64,000 nt of DNA, from positions 1 to 64,000 of the forward strand of contig NW_019028989.1 in the NCBI RefSeq assembly GCF_002105155.1, in the 5' to 3' direction. A program made the position numbers and the translations under genes. Under the pieces are notes generated by a model. It ran no database searches. It was not told where the DNA came from and saw only the letters and a list, made by a program, of their open reading frames with translations. Shown here one piece after another: positions 10,021-21,610 of the stretch. Each line of letters starts with the position of its first letter. Position 1 is the first letter of the stretch. Source of the DNA: Lobosporangium transversale (Eukaryota > Mortierellomycota > Mortierellomycetes > Mortierellales > Mortierellaceae).

Positions 10021-11196
10021 CTATACATCAATAACGCTTAGTGAAAACGCCTCCTCGAAAAGCTCTGGATTTTGTACTTTGTCGAAATAATCTTGTGTAT
10101 TAGCACTCATTGTATTAAGCACGCAGCTCATGGCCACCCTACGCAAGATAAATTAATTTCAAGTTAGAACGAAAGCGCAAGCTGAGTTTCGTTATGCAGA
10201 TTAGCATACACATACTGTGCATCTTTCAGTAGAGTGACATCATGAGAGAATCGACCGCATGCTCAAAGAGGTGGACGTGCGAAGGGCTCATGTTGGGCAA
10301 GGGCGACGGGAAAGTAACGTTGCTTTCGCCGTTGATCTACTTGTAAACAATCAGAATAAATAAATATTACTATGTATGATGCATTCAATAAATAATAAAT
10401 GACCAAACCAAACGAACTTACAAGTTTGGTCAGCGATAGTACCAATGAATGCCAGGGCTCTTCTGTGATACAGGCCTCTCTCGCTCTCTTCCGTGTACTC
10501 TGGGCAGAGACTGATTCCGTTACAGGCGAAGAACTCGAAATCTCCTCAGGAACTATTTAAGCGTTGGGTAATTACGGCCTCTATTAATATCAATTAAAAG
10601 TATAGAGCATTCCCACACTTGCAGCTAGGGTAGTACCTGACTCTTGAGTGCTAGCCTTTGTCGTCTCAGGTTCATCTATCGTGCCTAAGAGATTTCCTTA
10701 CGTCAGCATTGATGAAGTCGACCTTGCCGAAGAAACAAGACGTCCAAAGAACAACACCTACCTCCTCTCGCTATGTCTCAGATGAAACAATGTGTAGTGT
10801 TAGAAACAATTTCAACGAGGCCAGGTTGGACAGAGGACAATATCATCAATAAAAATACCTTGTGAAACCTCTACATTGGTGAAGAAGGCGCGTGTTAATT
10901 TTTTATCAGATCTACAGAATACAAGAGTCATTGCGATAAGTACACTTACTTTCCGTATGTTGTTGGATTGACGTTCGTATCATCGAAACTGCTGCGTTTG
11001 AGCGGTCTAAGGTCCCCAAGACACAAATGTCATCGTATTCCTTTCGGCAGCTTTCCATATCGAGTTGGTACAAAGATGCTGCCCGATCGCCACGCAGGCG
11101 CTCCCGACCGACGTAGCTTACAAAGCATGCGTAAAGCTTGTCGAAGTCGGAGTGGTCGTGCCGGTCAGTGATGGCAAATAGCCTAAACGATTTCAT
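10021..11196 (-). pseudogene. Multi-exon gene of unknown function, frame-broken
   Basis: I cannot assign a family. Exon 1 (ATG at 11196) encodes MKSFRLFAITDRHDHSDFDK and onward, and ends at a GTAAGT donor near 10950. Further exons with good junctions encode TNVEVSQ (about 10863-10915), EPETTKASTQES (about 10638-10686) and PEEISSSSPV...LVLSLTKL (about 10423-10555). The last ones give a segment with LPNMSPSHVHLFEHAVDSLM (about 10235-10340) and VAMSCVLNTMSANTQDYFDK (about 10021-10140), ending at TAG 10021. The phase between exons 1 and 2 does not close, and a one-base shift near 10238 is needed to join ..DSLMM to LLKDAQ. Both suggest decay. The Ser/Thr-rich middle part may be a linker. Confidence 0.5.
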
Positions 11197-11289
11197 TCTA
11201 AGAGTTTTGTCTCAAATAGAACATTAATAAATGTCAGTCAGCTGGCATACAGACAAATACTTGAAAAATAAAATGAATAAAGAAATATG

Positions 11290-11671
11290 AAGGCTCCCCT
11301 CCCCGCCGGCATCTATGAGGCATCAGATGAACGACATTGAGCATAACCAGTTGCGGAGGACTACTGGACAGTGGCTGAATGGCGACAATGGCTGAAAGAG
11401 CTCATCCGTATGAACGCACAGTTAAGAAATCACGTCCCACCCTCATAGACACGCTAGAAGCAGTAATCGTGAACATGACAAAAGGCTCCCCTCCTCGCCG
11501 GCATCAATGAGGCATCAGATGAACGACATTGAGCATAACCAGTTGCGGAGGACTACTGGACAGTGGCTGAATGGCGACAATGGCTGAGAGAGCTCATCCG
11601 TATGAACGCGTAGACAAGAAATCTCCACGTCCCACCCTCATAGACACGCTAGGAGCAACTGTGAAACGCAA
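11290..11671. repeat. Tandem duplication, 192-bp period
   Basis: 11290-11481 and 11482-11671 are nearly identical (aaggctcccctcc...). Differences are a few substitutions plus a short indel near the agaaatc block. No frame is open across both copies. High similarity indicates a young duplication. Confidence 0.9.
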
Positions 11672-12765
11672 TAAAAGTCCTGCCATATGACCTTGATGAC
11701 CAAGTAAATGAGATGCAAGTAAAGCAATAAATGCAAGTAAACAGTAAAGCAACAGATGCAATTAACGGAGTCCCCTTAGATACTCAAGTTAGCCAAATAT
11801 GCGACACCTTAAACAAAAAATAAAAGTTATTTCCATACAAGTCATGTGGGTCATGTGAGGCAAAATATATATGGAAATTCACTCTAACCTGTCTCTAAGT
11901 CCATAATCGTATGGGAAAACCAGTTCTCATATATAAAAATCATTCAAATGAACCTCAACCCAAACTGAACTTTGGATAATGTCAAAAGACACTAATATAA
12001 AGCGATCTAGGGTAGTAATTGAAGTTTCTGAAGAAATTGAGTATCCGTAGTGACATAAAAACCGACTTTGGAAACCAAGTGTAGCTTGGTAGACACTTGT
12101 TTAAAAAAAATGTTTCGTTGAAATTAGTAAAAAAAGCAGAGCTCCATGATAAAACCTTCAAACTTCACCATATTTTCAGGTTAAAAGGACATGTTAATGC
12201 TGAATCCAACAGTGGTATTTTTACAGCGACTTAGTTTACAAAAATAACCATCCTTACTGTTTAAAGATGGATGAGAGACTATAAATTCCAGAAATTACTC
12301 TATTTAGAGAATTCAATGGCCATTTTCTTGACAACCGCATTGCTAGTTCCTTGTAGTGCATATACATGGCTTATAGATATAGCTTTTGGTACCAGAATCT
12401 ATATTTTGCAATGTGTATCGCCATTAATGACAGAGTAATATTACTTTTGAACGAAAGAAGATGTACGTAATCTTGATTATTTTCAATGTACAAGTTCTTT
12501 GAATAGAGGTATCTTACTGAAGACTTAACCGAATCTTACCAACTTTTTTTTAAATCGTACCAATGGATCTTACCTACAAAATATATGGTTTTCAGTTTTT
12601 GTAGATACTCTATATCAACAGAGAATGGATTTCTTTTTTCATCGTTCTGTATAAAAAAAAAAAAGAAATCCTGATTTCTGATTGGCTACTTCAATTGTGC
12701 TCTCTTTGATTGAATTGGGTTGAATAGTTTTTTGATCAAATATACACATGTAAATATTTTTTTTT
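11672..12765. other. AT-rich DNA without a recognised gene
   Basis: I see no gene. A 13-bp inverted repeat (GGATTTCTTTTTT at 12627-12639 and its complement at about 12659-12671) lies about 100 bp beyond the 3' end of the MULE transposase. It may belong to that element's terminal region, but no target duplication is visible. Confidence 0.4.
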
Positions 12766-14972
12766 TTATTGGCGCTGCCGTTTTTGGTTCCCAGATGTAT
12801 TTATCGTTCTTTGAAAAGAACAAAACCGTTCAACTATATCACTTAATTCCCTTGCTGCGTCGGAACTTCTCACAATGCTATCTGAATCATGGAGACTCTT
12901 TTTGAGTATCTCCGAAGATTCAGTAACCACATCAGCAATCCTCTCCGCCTCAGCAACCTCCTCTGCTTCAGCATCCTCTACCTCCAACAGAGTATCACTC
13001 ATGCTGGGGTTAACATCCCCTTCCAGGCCATCTTGAAAACTCTGGATCATAGCATGTCTATCAGGGGCCCTCTCAAGGACATCATGTATGATGTGGAATG
13101 GTGGGTCTGGGTTATCCTTATGAACTTGATGCAAAAGATACATATGTCTGCAGGGGCGCTGAGAATACATAAAGTACTGACAGTTACATCTTGAGATAGT
13201 TTCATTCGTGCCAAGCACGAAATAATATCCGCCAGATACGGAGAACGAGCGCACACAGTAAACGGTTCGGTCTACCACTTGCTGCTCGTGAACAATGCGC
13301 TGTGGAAGGTCTTCTAGACCATCTAGAAATTTTCTTTGGTGAAAGTCATCTCTCTCGCCTTTTAAATGTCACCCATAGGGTCGCACAGTCTGCATTGGCA
13401 TCATTTGGTAAAACTCATCCACATCATGAGTTAAGATATAAACCAATCTATCTCCCCTGCAGTTTGTATAACCTCGTAAGAAGTGCGACTTAAGGTGGTT
13501 ATGCCAGGACTCGACGTAATTGTTAGTATCCATCCCGGCATAAAACTTTCCCATACGATAACATTTCATCCACCTTCTCCTTCGGTCTTTACTGAAGTAG
13601 CGTTCTCTAAAATAATTCCAGACTTTACCCTCATTATGATCCTGCCATTTCAACTCGAATTCTGAAATAAGAGTCTCAGCTTGCGTATGGTTTGGATTAA
13701 ACAAAATTCTACGGAGCTCTCCCATCGCTTCCTCCCTCAACTCCTTAGCAGCCTTGTCTTGCGTTGCACGGATATCATTTCGAAGCTTGGTGCTCCAAGC
13801 TTTCATAACATGCCATAGACATAAATGAACTGTGACTGAGTCTCCAAACGCCAATCGGATTGCTTTGTATTCTGCTCGAGCATCATCAGTGGTGATGTAT
13901 TCAGGAGAGCCAATGGTTTCTCTGATATGTTTCAAGCATTTTGCCAACGGTACATGGCTATGATCGTTCGTAAGCAAGAAGGCAACTGGGATAGCACTCA
14001 GACTTTGTGGGTTCCGCACAATTATGGTGTAAAGCTCGTGTTTAGAGCGATTTGTTCCATGCGTTGAATATAGCCCAATGTGTTTAAAATTGGATCCATA
14101 AACTGATTTCTGGAACGGCGACATAAACCCATATGCAAACCTTGCATGATTCACCCCGTCTATTACGATGTGGTAGTCGAGCATGAATACAGTGAAGCCC
14201 TTGTCCTTTAGTTTGTCCATCCAGAGCCTCTTCGAGACTAAGTCATTCTTTTCAAGCTGACTCTGCCCACTTGAATATTTATAATAAATATTGTACACAT
14301 CTTCATACTTCAGGACATGGTCACGCTGCAAAGACCCTCTTTGGTGTCGCGAGAATGCCTGGCTGCCAGACAGGTTTATCCTTGTCAGAATCTTTCTTGT
14401 ACAGAGACCTAAACGGACAAGGTTCGAATTCGCGATTTTGTTTCTTCTGTCACTCTGAGATGTTGAAAGTTCTCGAGACTAGCAAGAGTATGCCCAGTGT
14501 GCTTGTAGTAATATATCACACGCAGCTGGTTCCTTTCACCTCTACTTGCGAACTCTTCTATATTGGGTTTTACATCATGAACAATTAGCCTGGCTTTACA
14601 GCCTACTTTCTTGGTCGGTTTATAAACATTGCGAGTTTCCTTGGCTGGCCTCTCAAGTAGTTGATCTTGGTCAGCAATATTTTTTTTGCGTGGGGCGCCT
14701 GCACAGTGGCAGAAATAAAGTTGAAATGAACGCAGTTTGCCTTTGCTATCATTATCGTTGGTGATTTCAGAGTCTTCATTGTCTTCATTTCTACCATTTA
14801 TCTCAGAGTTGCCTTTATTCCAAATAAAAAAGTAATCGCTGCCATCTCGGTCCTTCCACAGTTCAAAGTCTCTTTTGTCCACATAGAATACGCGCGGCAA
14901 ATAATCGTAATCCTGTTTCTTAATCCTGAGGCCATCAACAATATCCCTAATCTTAGTCTCTGGGACCATCAA
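12766..14972 (-). pseudogene. MULE (Mutator-like) transposase, inactivated
   Basis: Starting at ATG 14972 (MMVPETKIRDIVDG), an N-terminal DNA-binding region carries Cys/His positions (CHCAG...VGCKARL). It is followed by a DDE-type core with IVIDGVNHARFA, YITTDDARAEYK and NNYVESWHNHLK, the usual D, D and E environments of MULE transposases. A SWIM zinc finger (CNCQYFMYSQRPCRH) comes next, then a charged C-terminus ending at 12766. The frame shifts twice, near 14400 and near 14330. An in-frame TGA at 13369-13371 is followed by uninterrupted homologous sequence in the same frame. Intact elements of this group encode one long protein. I could not find convincing terminal inverted repeats or a 9-11-bp target duplication. 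Confidence 0.85.
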
Positions 14973-17108
14973 CTCAATTCAAGAGTATTCTTGTAGCTGC
15001 GTAGACACAATTGTGGAAGCCAGACTGATTGCATGAACCTCCTTATCTTGACTCAACCTCGATATATGTAGTACCAATATCTTCCTGTTATTCTCCTAGA
15101 TTCTGATCGGCCATAGTCAACATGGTGAGTCGATTGTATACTGCCTATGAAGAGAGAGCAAGAAAGAGATAAAGACTCAGACAGCCTCGGCTTGAGTGCA
15201 GCAGAAAATCCTCCCATATGATCCATTTTCATATATGATGGAGTGAAGCTTGCTATTTAATAAATTCATTTTGACCAGAGGTTGATTAGAGGCAAATTTA
15301 TTGATCTCTCTGATCTTCATTAATGAAAATGTATTTCACGAGCCTGAACACCTTTTATTCTCAGAGCAAGAGTGTAGAGTCTATAAAAAAAAAAGTATTT
15401 AAGAGGCCAGTGATTCCGATTCCTTGTTATCATGCAAGCAGTTAAAGATGTCAATACGGGGCCAAGGTCGATTATTAGACTGTCTGATTTAATACGGTAA
15501 CGCATGGAGAGGCAGTTAGAGCCATATGTTAAAAACAACTCTTTCTCTTACAGCTTCGCTGACTCCTTCTCATCTTTCTTCGCCTTTCATATTTCAGCCT
15601 TCGCCCTTTACCAAGGTATAGATTTGTCTTCTGTATCCAGACCAACAGTGTACAAGGGAGAAAGCATTCACTATTTTACATGGGGAATATGTGGGCCTTA
15701 TCAAACAATCGCCAGATTCAGCTGTTGTGGATTGGATGCACAGGCGTGGAGTATAAAGATAAATGGGTAGGATAAAGAAGTGCTATTTTTTATTATTTTT
15801 ACTTGAGGAAGCGAGTGCCTCGTTGCCCTAATAAACATAAACTAGAAACGAAAAGGAGATTGCGAGCGCCTCGTTGCTCCAGTAGACATAAGCTTGAAGT
15901 GAAAGGAGATTAATTGGAAAAGATCAATGGAGAGAGCGAGATTTATACGATTAATGAATGAATTAGGTGAAAGTAAGGATTAATTAGTGGGCAGAGATGA
16001 AAGAACAAGCGACAAGCAAATGCTTGTCACACAACAAGTAAACCTTCCTGTTGCAACAAGATTGGGCTTTATTTGAGACCGGTTCGTCGGGGAAAACAAA
16101 AATGTCGTGTTTCTTTCGACAAGCATGAGGCTCTGGTGTCAAGTACATGTCCTCGGCATGTAACTCGGCAACATTGCAACTATGACAAGACATTACACAA
16201 AAATCACGGGGCCTTGAATAAATGCGTTTTATGCCCGTCCAAAAACGATCAGACCTCAATGATAGGTTCCTTCAAACGTCGTCCATGGCCCCCATGATAT
16301 AACCAGGCTTCAATGATGGGTTTCTTCAACCATTGGCACACATGCATGATTAAATTGATTGGACACTTAAAGATGTAGATAGTTCTGTGCCATGAGTGTT
16401 AAGAAACATGGCTATTAAGAAATTGAGACATGGTCTGTGCCATGAGGAATGCTTGAATTTCATACGCGTTCCTTTTTTTTTTTTTTTTTTTGGTAGTAGC
16501 ATTGATGATAAATGATAAAATTGGTGGGCTTCTTCTAAATTATTCAAGAGCCCGATCCGTCTATGCTTTCAAAAGAATAAAAAAAAGAAAGAAAGAAACA
16601 CAAGCCGGTGGCGCAAAGGTCAACGTCTTTGTACTTCTTTGGGCTTAATCACTTAATTTATCCCTTGAACCGTAAAGCGGGGAGTATTTGCCCAATTAAC
16701 TTTCATCAACTCATGGACAAATCGAATCTAGTTCTCCGTGCTTCCCGCCAACAGAAAACAACTGTCTATTGCGTGCCAAGGAAGAAAAAAATTAGTAAAA
16801 ATCAATCGGCTAAAAAATCAGCATATATCAAGCAGTATAATCACAATGTATCATGTCTACCATTCATTTGACTTCACTTCTTTGCACAGTAGTATAAATG
16901 GGTGAATTTCTACATGATTTTCCACAAAAAATATCAATAAAAAAAAATAAAAAAAAAATAAAAAAAAAAGAATCTGGGAGACGCCAGCTAATAACCGGTG
17001 TTTGTCCCCAGCCTGAGAGGTTTTTTATAAGAGCTAGCAAAGTTTATTCCATTATTTTTGTTGCGATCACTGCTTTTTTTTTTTTTTTTTTTTTTTTTTA
17101 TACAATAT
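14973..17108. other. Repeat-bearing intergenic DNA, no gene supported
   Basis: Open frames at 15504-15770, 16073-16297 and 16608-16871 show no domain or splice context. Short local duplications include caatgat(a/g)ggtt at about 16257 and 16312, and tctgtgccatgag at about 16382 and 16429. T-runs lie at about 16471-16492 and 17075-17099. The 16920-16970 stretch is A-rich microsatellite. Confidence 0.5.
15811..15911. repeat. 51-bp tandem duplication
   Basis: 15811-15861 and 15862-15911 share gcgag(t/c)gcctcgttgc and the ...ggagatt ends, with scattered transitions. No coding frame is preserved. Confidence 0.8.
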
Positions 17109-17801
17109 CTAAATCTTGGGTGAATTCAAAAGCTCTGTCGCACCCTGGACATTGATGATCGGAAGCTCCTCGCTTAGTTTCTGTGCATTTTGAATCAAGA
17201 AAGGGGCCAATAGCTCGAGCTCGCCGATCTCAAATTTGGCTGACTGTTTCGGGATGTACACCACACCATGACCCTGGTTGTCTTCAAAGATGTCCAAAGT
17301 CACTTGAGCATGTTGGATGTAGACCTTGTCGGTGTTGTTGCGCAGAATAAGGAGCGACAAGATCCACTGCCCATTCTTTACGGCTGGGTCTGGGATATAA
17401 CCCGGGACAAGATCGCGAAGGCTGCGGGCAATTAGCGGTGCGTCGGTCCATCCCTCACCGCTCTGGAGGAACTCGCGAATGGCCTGCTCAAACTGGAAGA
17501 GGGAACCATCAAGAGGCAAGGCTTTTGTTTCCTTAAAGTTGGTCTCCTGAAAGGCAGAGTAGGCGATAGCATCCTTAATGAATTCATCGTAGGCAGGAAT
17601 GATGAGGGAACTTTGATGCTGCTGGTGGCGGCGCGGAGAAAAGCCAGTTTTCTTGGCAAAGTGGGCCAAGATCGAAGAGAGCGCGGTGATATGGTTGGTT
17701 GGATTCTTGAACACATCTACTGGCTGAGCATGGGAGTCAGAATTGTCATCTCCAATAAAGATGGCGCCAGATATAAGGGTAGAGGTGGTGTTATTGGTCA
17801 T
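17109..17801 (-). CDS. Hypothetical protein, 230 aa
   Basis: I do not recognise the family. ATG 17801 (MTNNTTSTLISG) opens a 230-codon frame ending at TAG 17109. There is no signal peptide and no transmembrane segment. The first part is helical and polar. The second half has alternating hydrophobic strands (WILSLLILRNN, VYIQHAQVTLDIFED), followed by a helix-like tail, LAPFLIQNAQKLSEEL. This looks like one compact alpha/beta domain. Upstream, a minus-strand TATATAAA (18018-18011) precedes a CT-rich leader with a likely 60-nt intron (about 17863-17922), so transcription probably starts near 17985. The frame remains open upstream to 17993 without an ATG, which is why 17801 was chosen. Confidence 0.65.
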   Translation of the reverse strand: MTNNTTSTLISGAIFIGDDNSDSHAQPVDVFKNPTNHITALSSILAHFAKKTGFSPRRHQQHQSSLIIPAYDEFIKDAIAYSAFQETNFKETKALPLDGSLFQFEQAIREFLQSGEGWTDAPLIARSLRDLVPGYIPDPAVKNGQWILSLLILRNNTDKVYIQHAQVTLDIFEDNQGHGVVYIPKQSAKFEIGELELLAPFLIQNAQKLSEELPIINVQGATELLNSPKI

Positions 17802-18010
17802 CTTGTTCGTAGCTATTGTATAGTTCGTTCGGACGAGAATAGTCGCGTTAATTGTGTTGATCTGAGGCAAGGATGATCTGATTAGTTTACTTGTTCTATT
17901 TTGCAAAGATATATAAATTACCTGGGTAAAAACGTGAAAAGATTTTTGATGAGGGGAAGGGGCTAAAAGGAGGCGTTTGGATGTGTAGAGCAAATGAAAG
18001 AAATGCCAGG

Positions 18011-18018
18011 GTTTATAT
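18011..18018 (-). promoter_or_regulatory. TATA box of the 17109-17801 gene
   Basis: TATATAAA on the minus strand lies about 210 bp before the ATG and about 30 bp before the CT-rich leader sequence. This is a typical position for a TATA element. Confidence 0.5.
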
Positions 18019-18782
18019 ATGCAGGAATCTTCTGAGGGCGAATGCTGTGTTACCAGGTAAAAGCACGCGTAATGGATTCTTTAAAGACATTAATAAGCGA
18101 AGACATTAGTAAGCGAAGAGTATCAATAGCGCAATTAACACAGGAGAAGGTACACAAGTCGAACCAAGCTACAATGGACAGCAGAATTGATTGCGAAATG
18201 CACAATTTTTGGTATACTCCCTCGTCTTTTCATTGAGGCTGTTGAATGAGATTTTTTTCTTGAGTTGTGTCCTTAAAGAATGAGGACGCTTAAAGATTAC
18301 TAAAAAAAAAGTCACTGAAACTTAGTTTGTAATATGGTTGCTGGGATGGTTCGAAGAATTATTCCAAGGAAAAGCCCAATTCGTAATCTTATCGTGTTTA
18401 TCTAGAGATCGATTGCTTCTTCGAGACCATTCCTAGATGCTATCTTGACCGCTATAGTCGCGTACAAGCTTTTCCATTAACAGCAACTAAAACATCCTTG
18501 TTCATCACTAGGAAATACTTGACCACTTGCAAATACCCTTTTTTCAGTGTCCAATTTGCGTGATCTGATAAGTAGAGAGCGGGCGTAAACTATTAAAGTA
18601 GTATGTTTTCTGAATGAAGATAAGCTCCATCCATTTGCAAAATGCATGTCTAAAGTGACTTGAGTTTGCTGTCTTTTTACTTTCCCTTCCTTTTTTTACT
18701 ACATGTGGAAATAAATTATGCAAAGAACTATAGTTTGTTCCTAATCTAAGTAATAATAATAATAATAATAGCAATAGCGTTT
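18019..18782. other. Intergenic between the 230-aa gene and the GH9 gene
   Basis: No gene is seen. A short ATA/ATT triplet repeat (about 18749-18770) lies just beyond the 3' end of the GH9 gene. Confidence 0.5.
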
Positions 18783-21610
18783 TTACGAGCGATGCACGTT
18801 TTCAAGGAGCACAGGCTCGCCTCTAGCAGGCAGTGGAGGTGGTGGGACAGGCCGATGCTGTTGCTGCTGTTGCTGTTGTTGCTGTTCTTGTTGATTGCTA
18901 CGTATGGGTGGAGGTGGAGGAACAGCTAAAGAACGGACAGCTTGATCTTGATTGTTGTCATTTGTATTACTAGTGTTAGCGTTACTATTATTATTCCTGT
19001 TCACGGTTGGTTTCATCGGGTGTGCAGTTGAATAGTCGTTGGCCTTCTTTTCTTTCTTTGCATTTGCCCAGGCACGAATCTGGTCTCGTTTGCGGTAGCA
19101 AACGAAGGCTCCAATTGCAATTACAACAAAGATACATGCAACGATGATCAAAATAATTTGCCAGACCTCCATTCCATTCAAGATTGGAGGAAGGTCTGGT
19201 CTACCTGCAGGAATGACCACATATGGCGGTGCAACTTCCGATGTCATGACTTGATATGCCATCAAGCCATTGAAAGGTGCATTATAATCCAAAGCAACCT
19301 GCCACGATAAGGAGAAGAAGACAAAGAGGAGAAAAAAGGAAAAAAAAAAAAATCAACAGTTAGAGCCAGTCTATCCTCACTTAGCCCTTCCTTGGGAGCA
19401 CATAAAACGCTTGCCAAAAAAAAAAAAAAAAAAAAAAAAAAATTGCACGCACCTCGCTTTGCTGCCAGTCACTACGAATATCCGAAAAGCGATCGTTCTT
19501 GTCAGGACCACCAACGAGCGCTCCATAGATGGTATACATCATCTTTTCGGGACTGGAATCAATATTGTCTACATCTGTGCCTCCAGACGCGGGTGCGGAG
19601 TGGGGGTTAGCAGGGGAATTTGGGTGGACACCCACAACGTATGGGGTCTTTAAAGGGTTATCGCCCAACAGATATTCAACTTGTCCAAGTGCAAAGGATC
19701 GGTAGCTATCGATTCTCTCCTGAACGCTTGGATCAATACTCTGGCCTCCCGCAGCAGCAGTCAGCTGACTCGCAAAAATTTGTAGTATAAAGGCTGCATT
19801 TGCTGCCACCACTGCCGAATCGTCTCCAGAATCGCCTGTACAATAATACAATCCACCTTTGGTCATTAAACATGGCTTGCTCGCCTTCGTTGTAAAGGAG
19901 GCATATTTTTCAGCCATTTGTTGCCATTTTGCACTATTGTCGCCTGTGCCTGCAGTTGCTCCAGCCATCAGAACGTAAACAAATCCTGCTTTGTCATCCC
20001 AACTCACGGCTGATATCTTGATATTAGATATATTGAGCCGATCAATATATTGACTAGCCTTTTGAGCATACACAGACTGTCTGGTCAACTTGTACATCCA
20101 AGCAGCACCCCAAGCCAAGTCATCCAGGAACGAGCTTGATTTATAACAGCATGCAACAGCTGGAACTGCTGCTTGATATAGTTGCTGTGGTGTGGCTGTT
20201 TCCGCAAGTCGGAAGAGTGAATCCGCATGGGTCTGTAATGTGTTGGAGTAGGCTGTGTCATTGAATTTATCCCTATACAACATAGCGCAAGATGCAAATG
20301 CTGCTGCTGCATCTGCTGTCACATCGGTTCCTGGATGGGTATTGTTGACTTGGAATGATGGGCGTGGACGAGGAATGTTGGTGTCTGGTCCCCAATAGTT
20401 GTTATCAATTTGATCCAAACCAATCTAATATATACCATAAATTCAACAACCAAAGAAAACAGGAAAAAAAGAGAAAAAAGGAATTCAGTACATCAAAGAA
20501 GATCAGATAACATAAAATTCCCTCGCATAATAAAAGAGAAGTCATTTAGCAATGGGGCAGTTTATATTACCTGTACAAAGAGCGTGTTGTTATTGGGATG
20601 CGCTTTAATTAACCAATCCATGCCCCAGCGTACCATTTGATCAAGATAACGCGTTTGATTAGCCAATTCGTAGCCTTTCCAAAATTCTAGCGCTCCCCAG
20701 CAGGTCTCTGTCATGGCGAAGGTAAGAGGAAATGTAAACTTGAGATAGTCTCCAGCATCAAAGTAACCCTAGATATGAGAGAGAATAATTGGCTTATTGG
20801 TGTTATTCCTCCCTTGCAATAAGTCTTTGAAAGGATATTATTGACATTGACAAGCTTTTTTACCCCTGACAAGTCCAGGCCAACATCTTTGCCATCGTCC
20901 AGAACAGAATCCTTGCGCTATTTTTTTTTTTTTTTTTTTACATAGGAAATGTTAGTAAAATTTTTTAAAAAAAAGGGGGGCGAGGGTAGTATTGAGTACT
21001 AGGTTTCATACCCATGTTACGCGTTGATCTGGAGGTAATTTGCCCGATCTCTGGGCTTCGTAGAACCGCAAGGAATAATCGAGCAATCTAATGCGTTAGA
21101 ATGTGGACAAAGCCAAACGATTTCAGTTTTACATTTTCACAAGGTTGTACAGTGATTGTACAGTCAAAAAAAAATTGTGTCTCTAGTCTCCCTCTCTTCC
21201 GGTGCTTTGGTTTGTCCGACAATAGCGTGCAATTAAATCCATGATAATGGCTTATACATTTATTCCACTCCTCCACTTTCCCCTTTTTTCGTGTGTCTGT
21301 GGTTGTGGTGTTAGAACACGGACAAAGAATATTACGAAAGGACGGAATGTTCCATTGGCTAACGAAAATTGGCTGTTTCTTACTTGACATATTCAGAGTC
21401 TGGAAAAGATGGACTTGTCCGATTGTCTCTGGGTGTATCAGGATAGACTGGGTTATGAGGCAATGGTTGTGAGGAAGGGACTTGTGTGGGTACTACAGCG
21501 GCAGTTGATGTTGTACTAGGAGTTGAAGAAGGAACCTGTGCGAGTACACCTGCTGCCAAAAAGACAACTAATCCTCCAATAGCCCATGACGATGACCTTG
21601 ATGACTTCAT
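18783..21610 (-). CDS. GH9 endoglucanase with C-terminal membrane anchor
   Basis: Glycoside hydrolase family 9 enzymes cleave beta-1,4-glucan. Six exons (21384-21610, 21012-21087, 20864-20917, 20571-20768, 19453-20424, 18783-19298) join in phase to 680 aa. Residues 1-24 are a signal peptide, followed by a Pro/Ser/Thr-rich linker. The catalytic domain runs from about 72 to 530. YFDAGDYLKF (D123 and D126) is the GH9 nucleophile/base motif, YVVGVHP is the conserved His region, and SEVALDYNAPFNG supplies the acid candidate E509. A transmembrane helix at about 555-577 is followed by a basic, poly-Pro and poly-Gln cytoplasmic tail. The protein should sit in the plasma membrane with its catalytic side outward, suggesting cell-wall or external glucan trimming. 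A cellulose-binding module is absent. Confidence 0.9.

Noticed and set aside
15504-15770. 88-codon frame MERQLEPYVK...
   Set aside because: No splice sites, domain or homologous copy in the window; left as intergenic.
17109-17801. Assignment of the 230-aa protein to a named family from its helix-then-strand layout
   Set aside because: No specific motif supports any family, so it was left as hypothetical.
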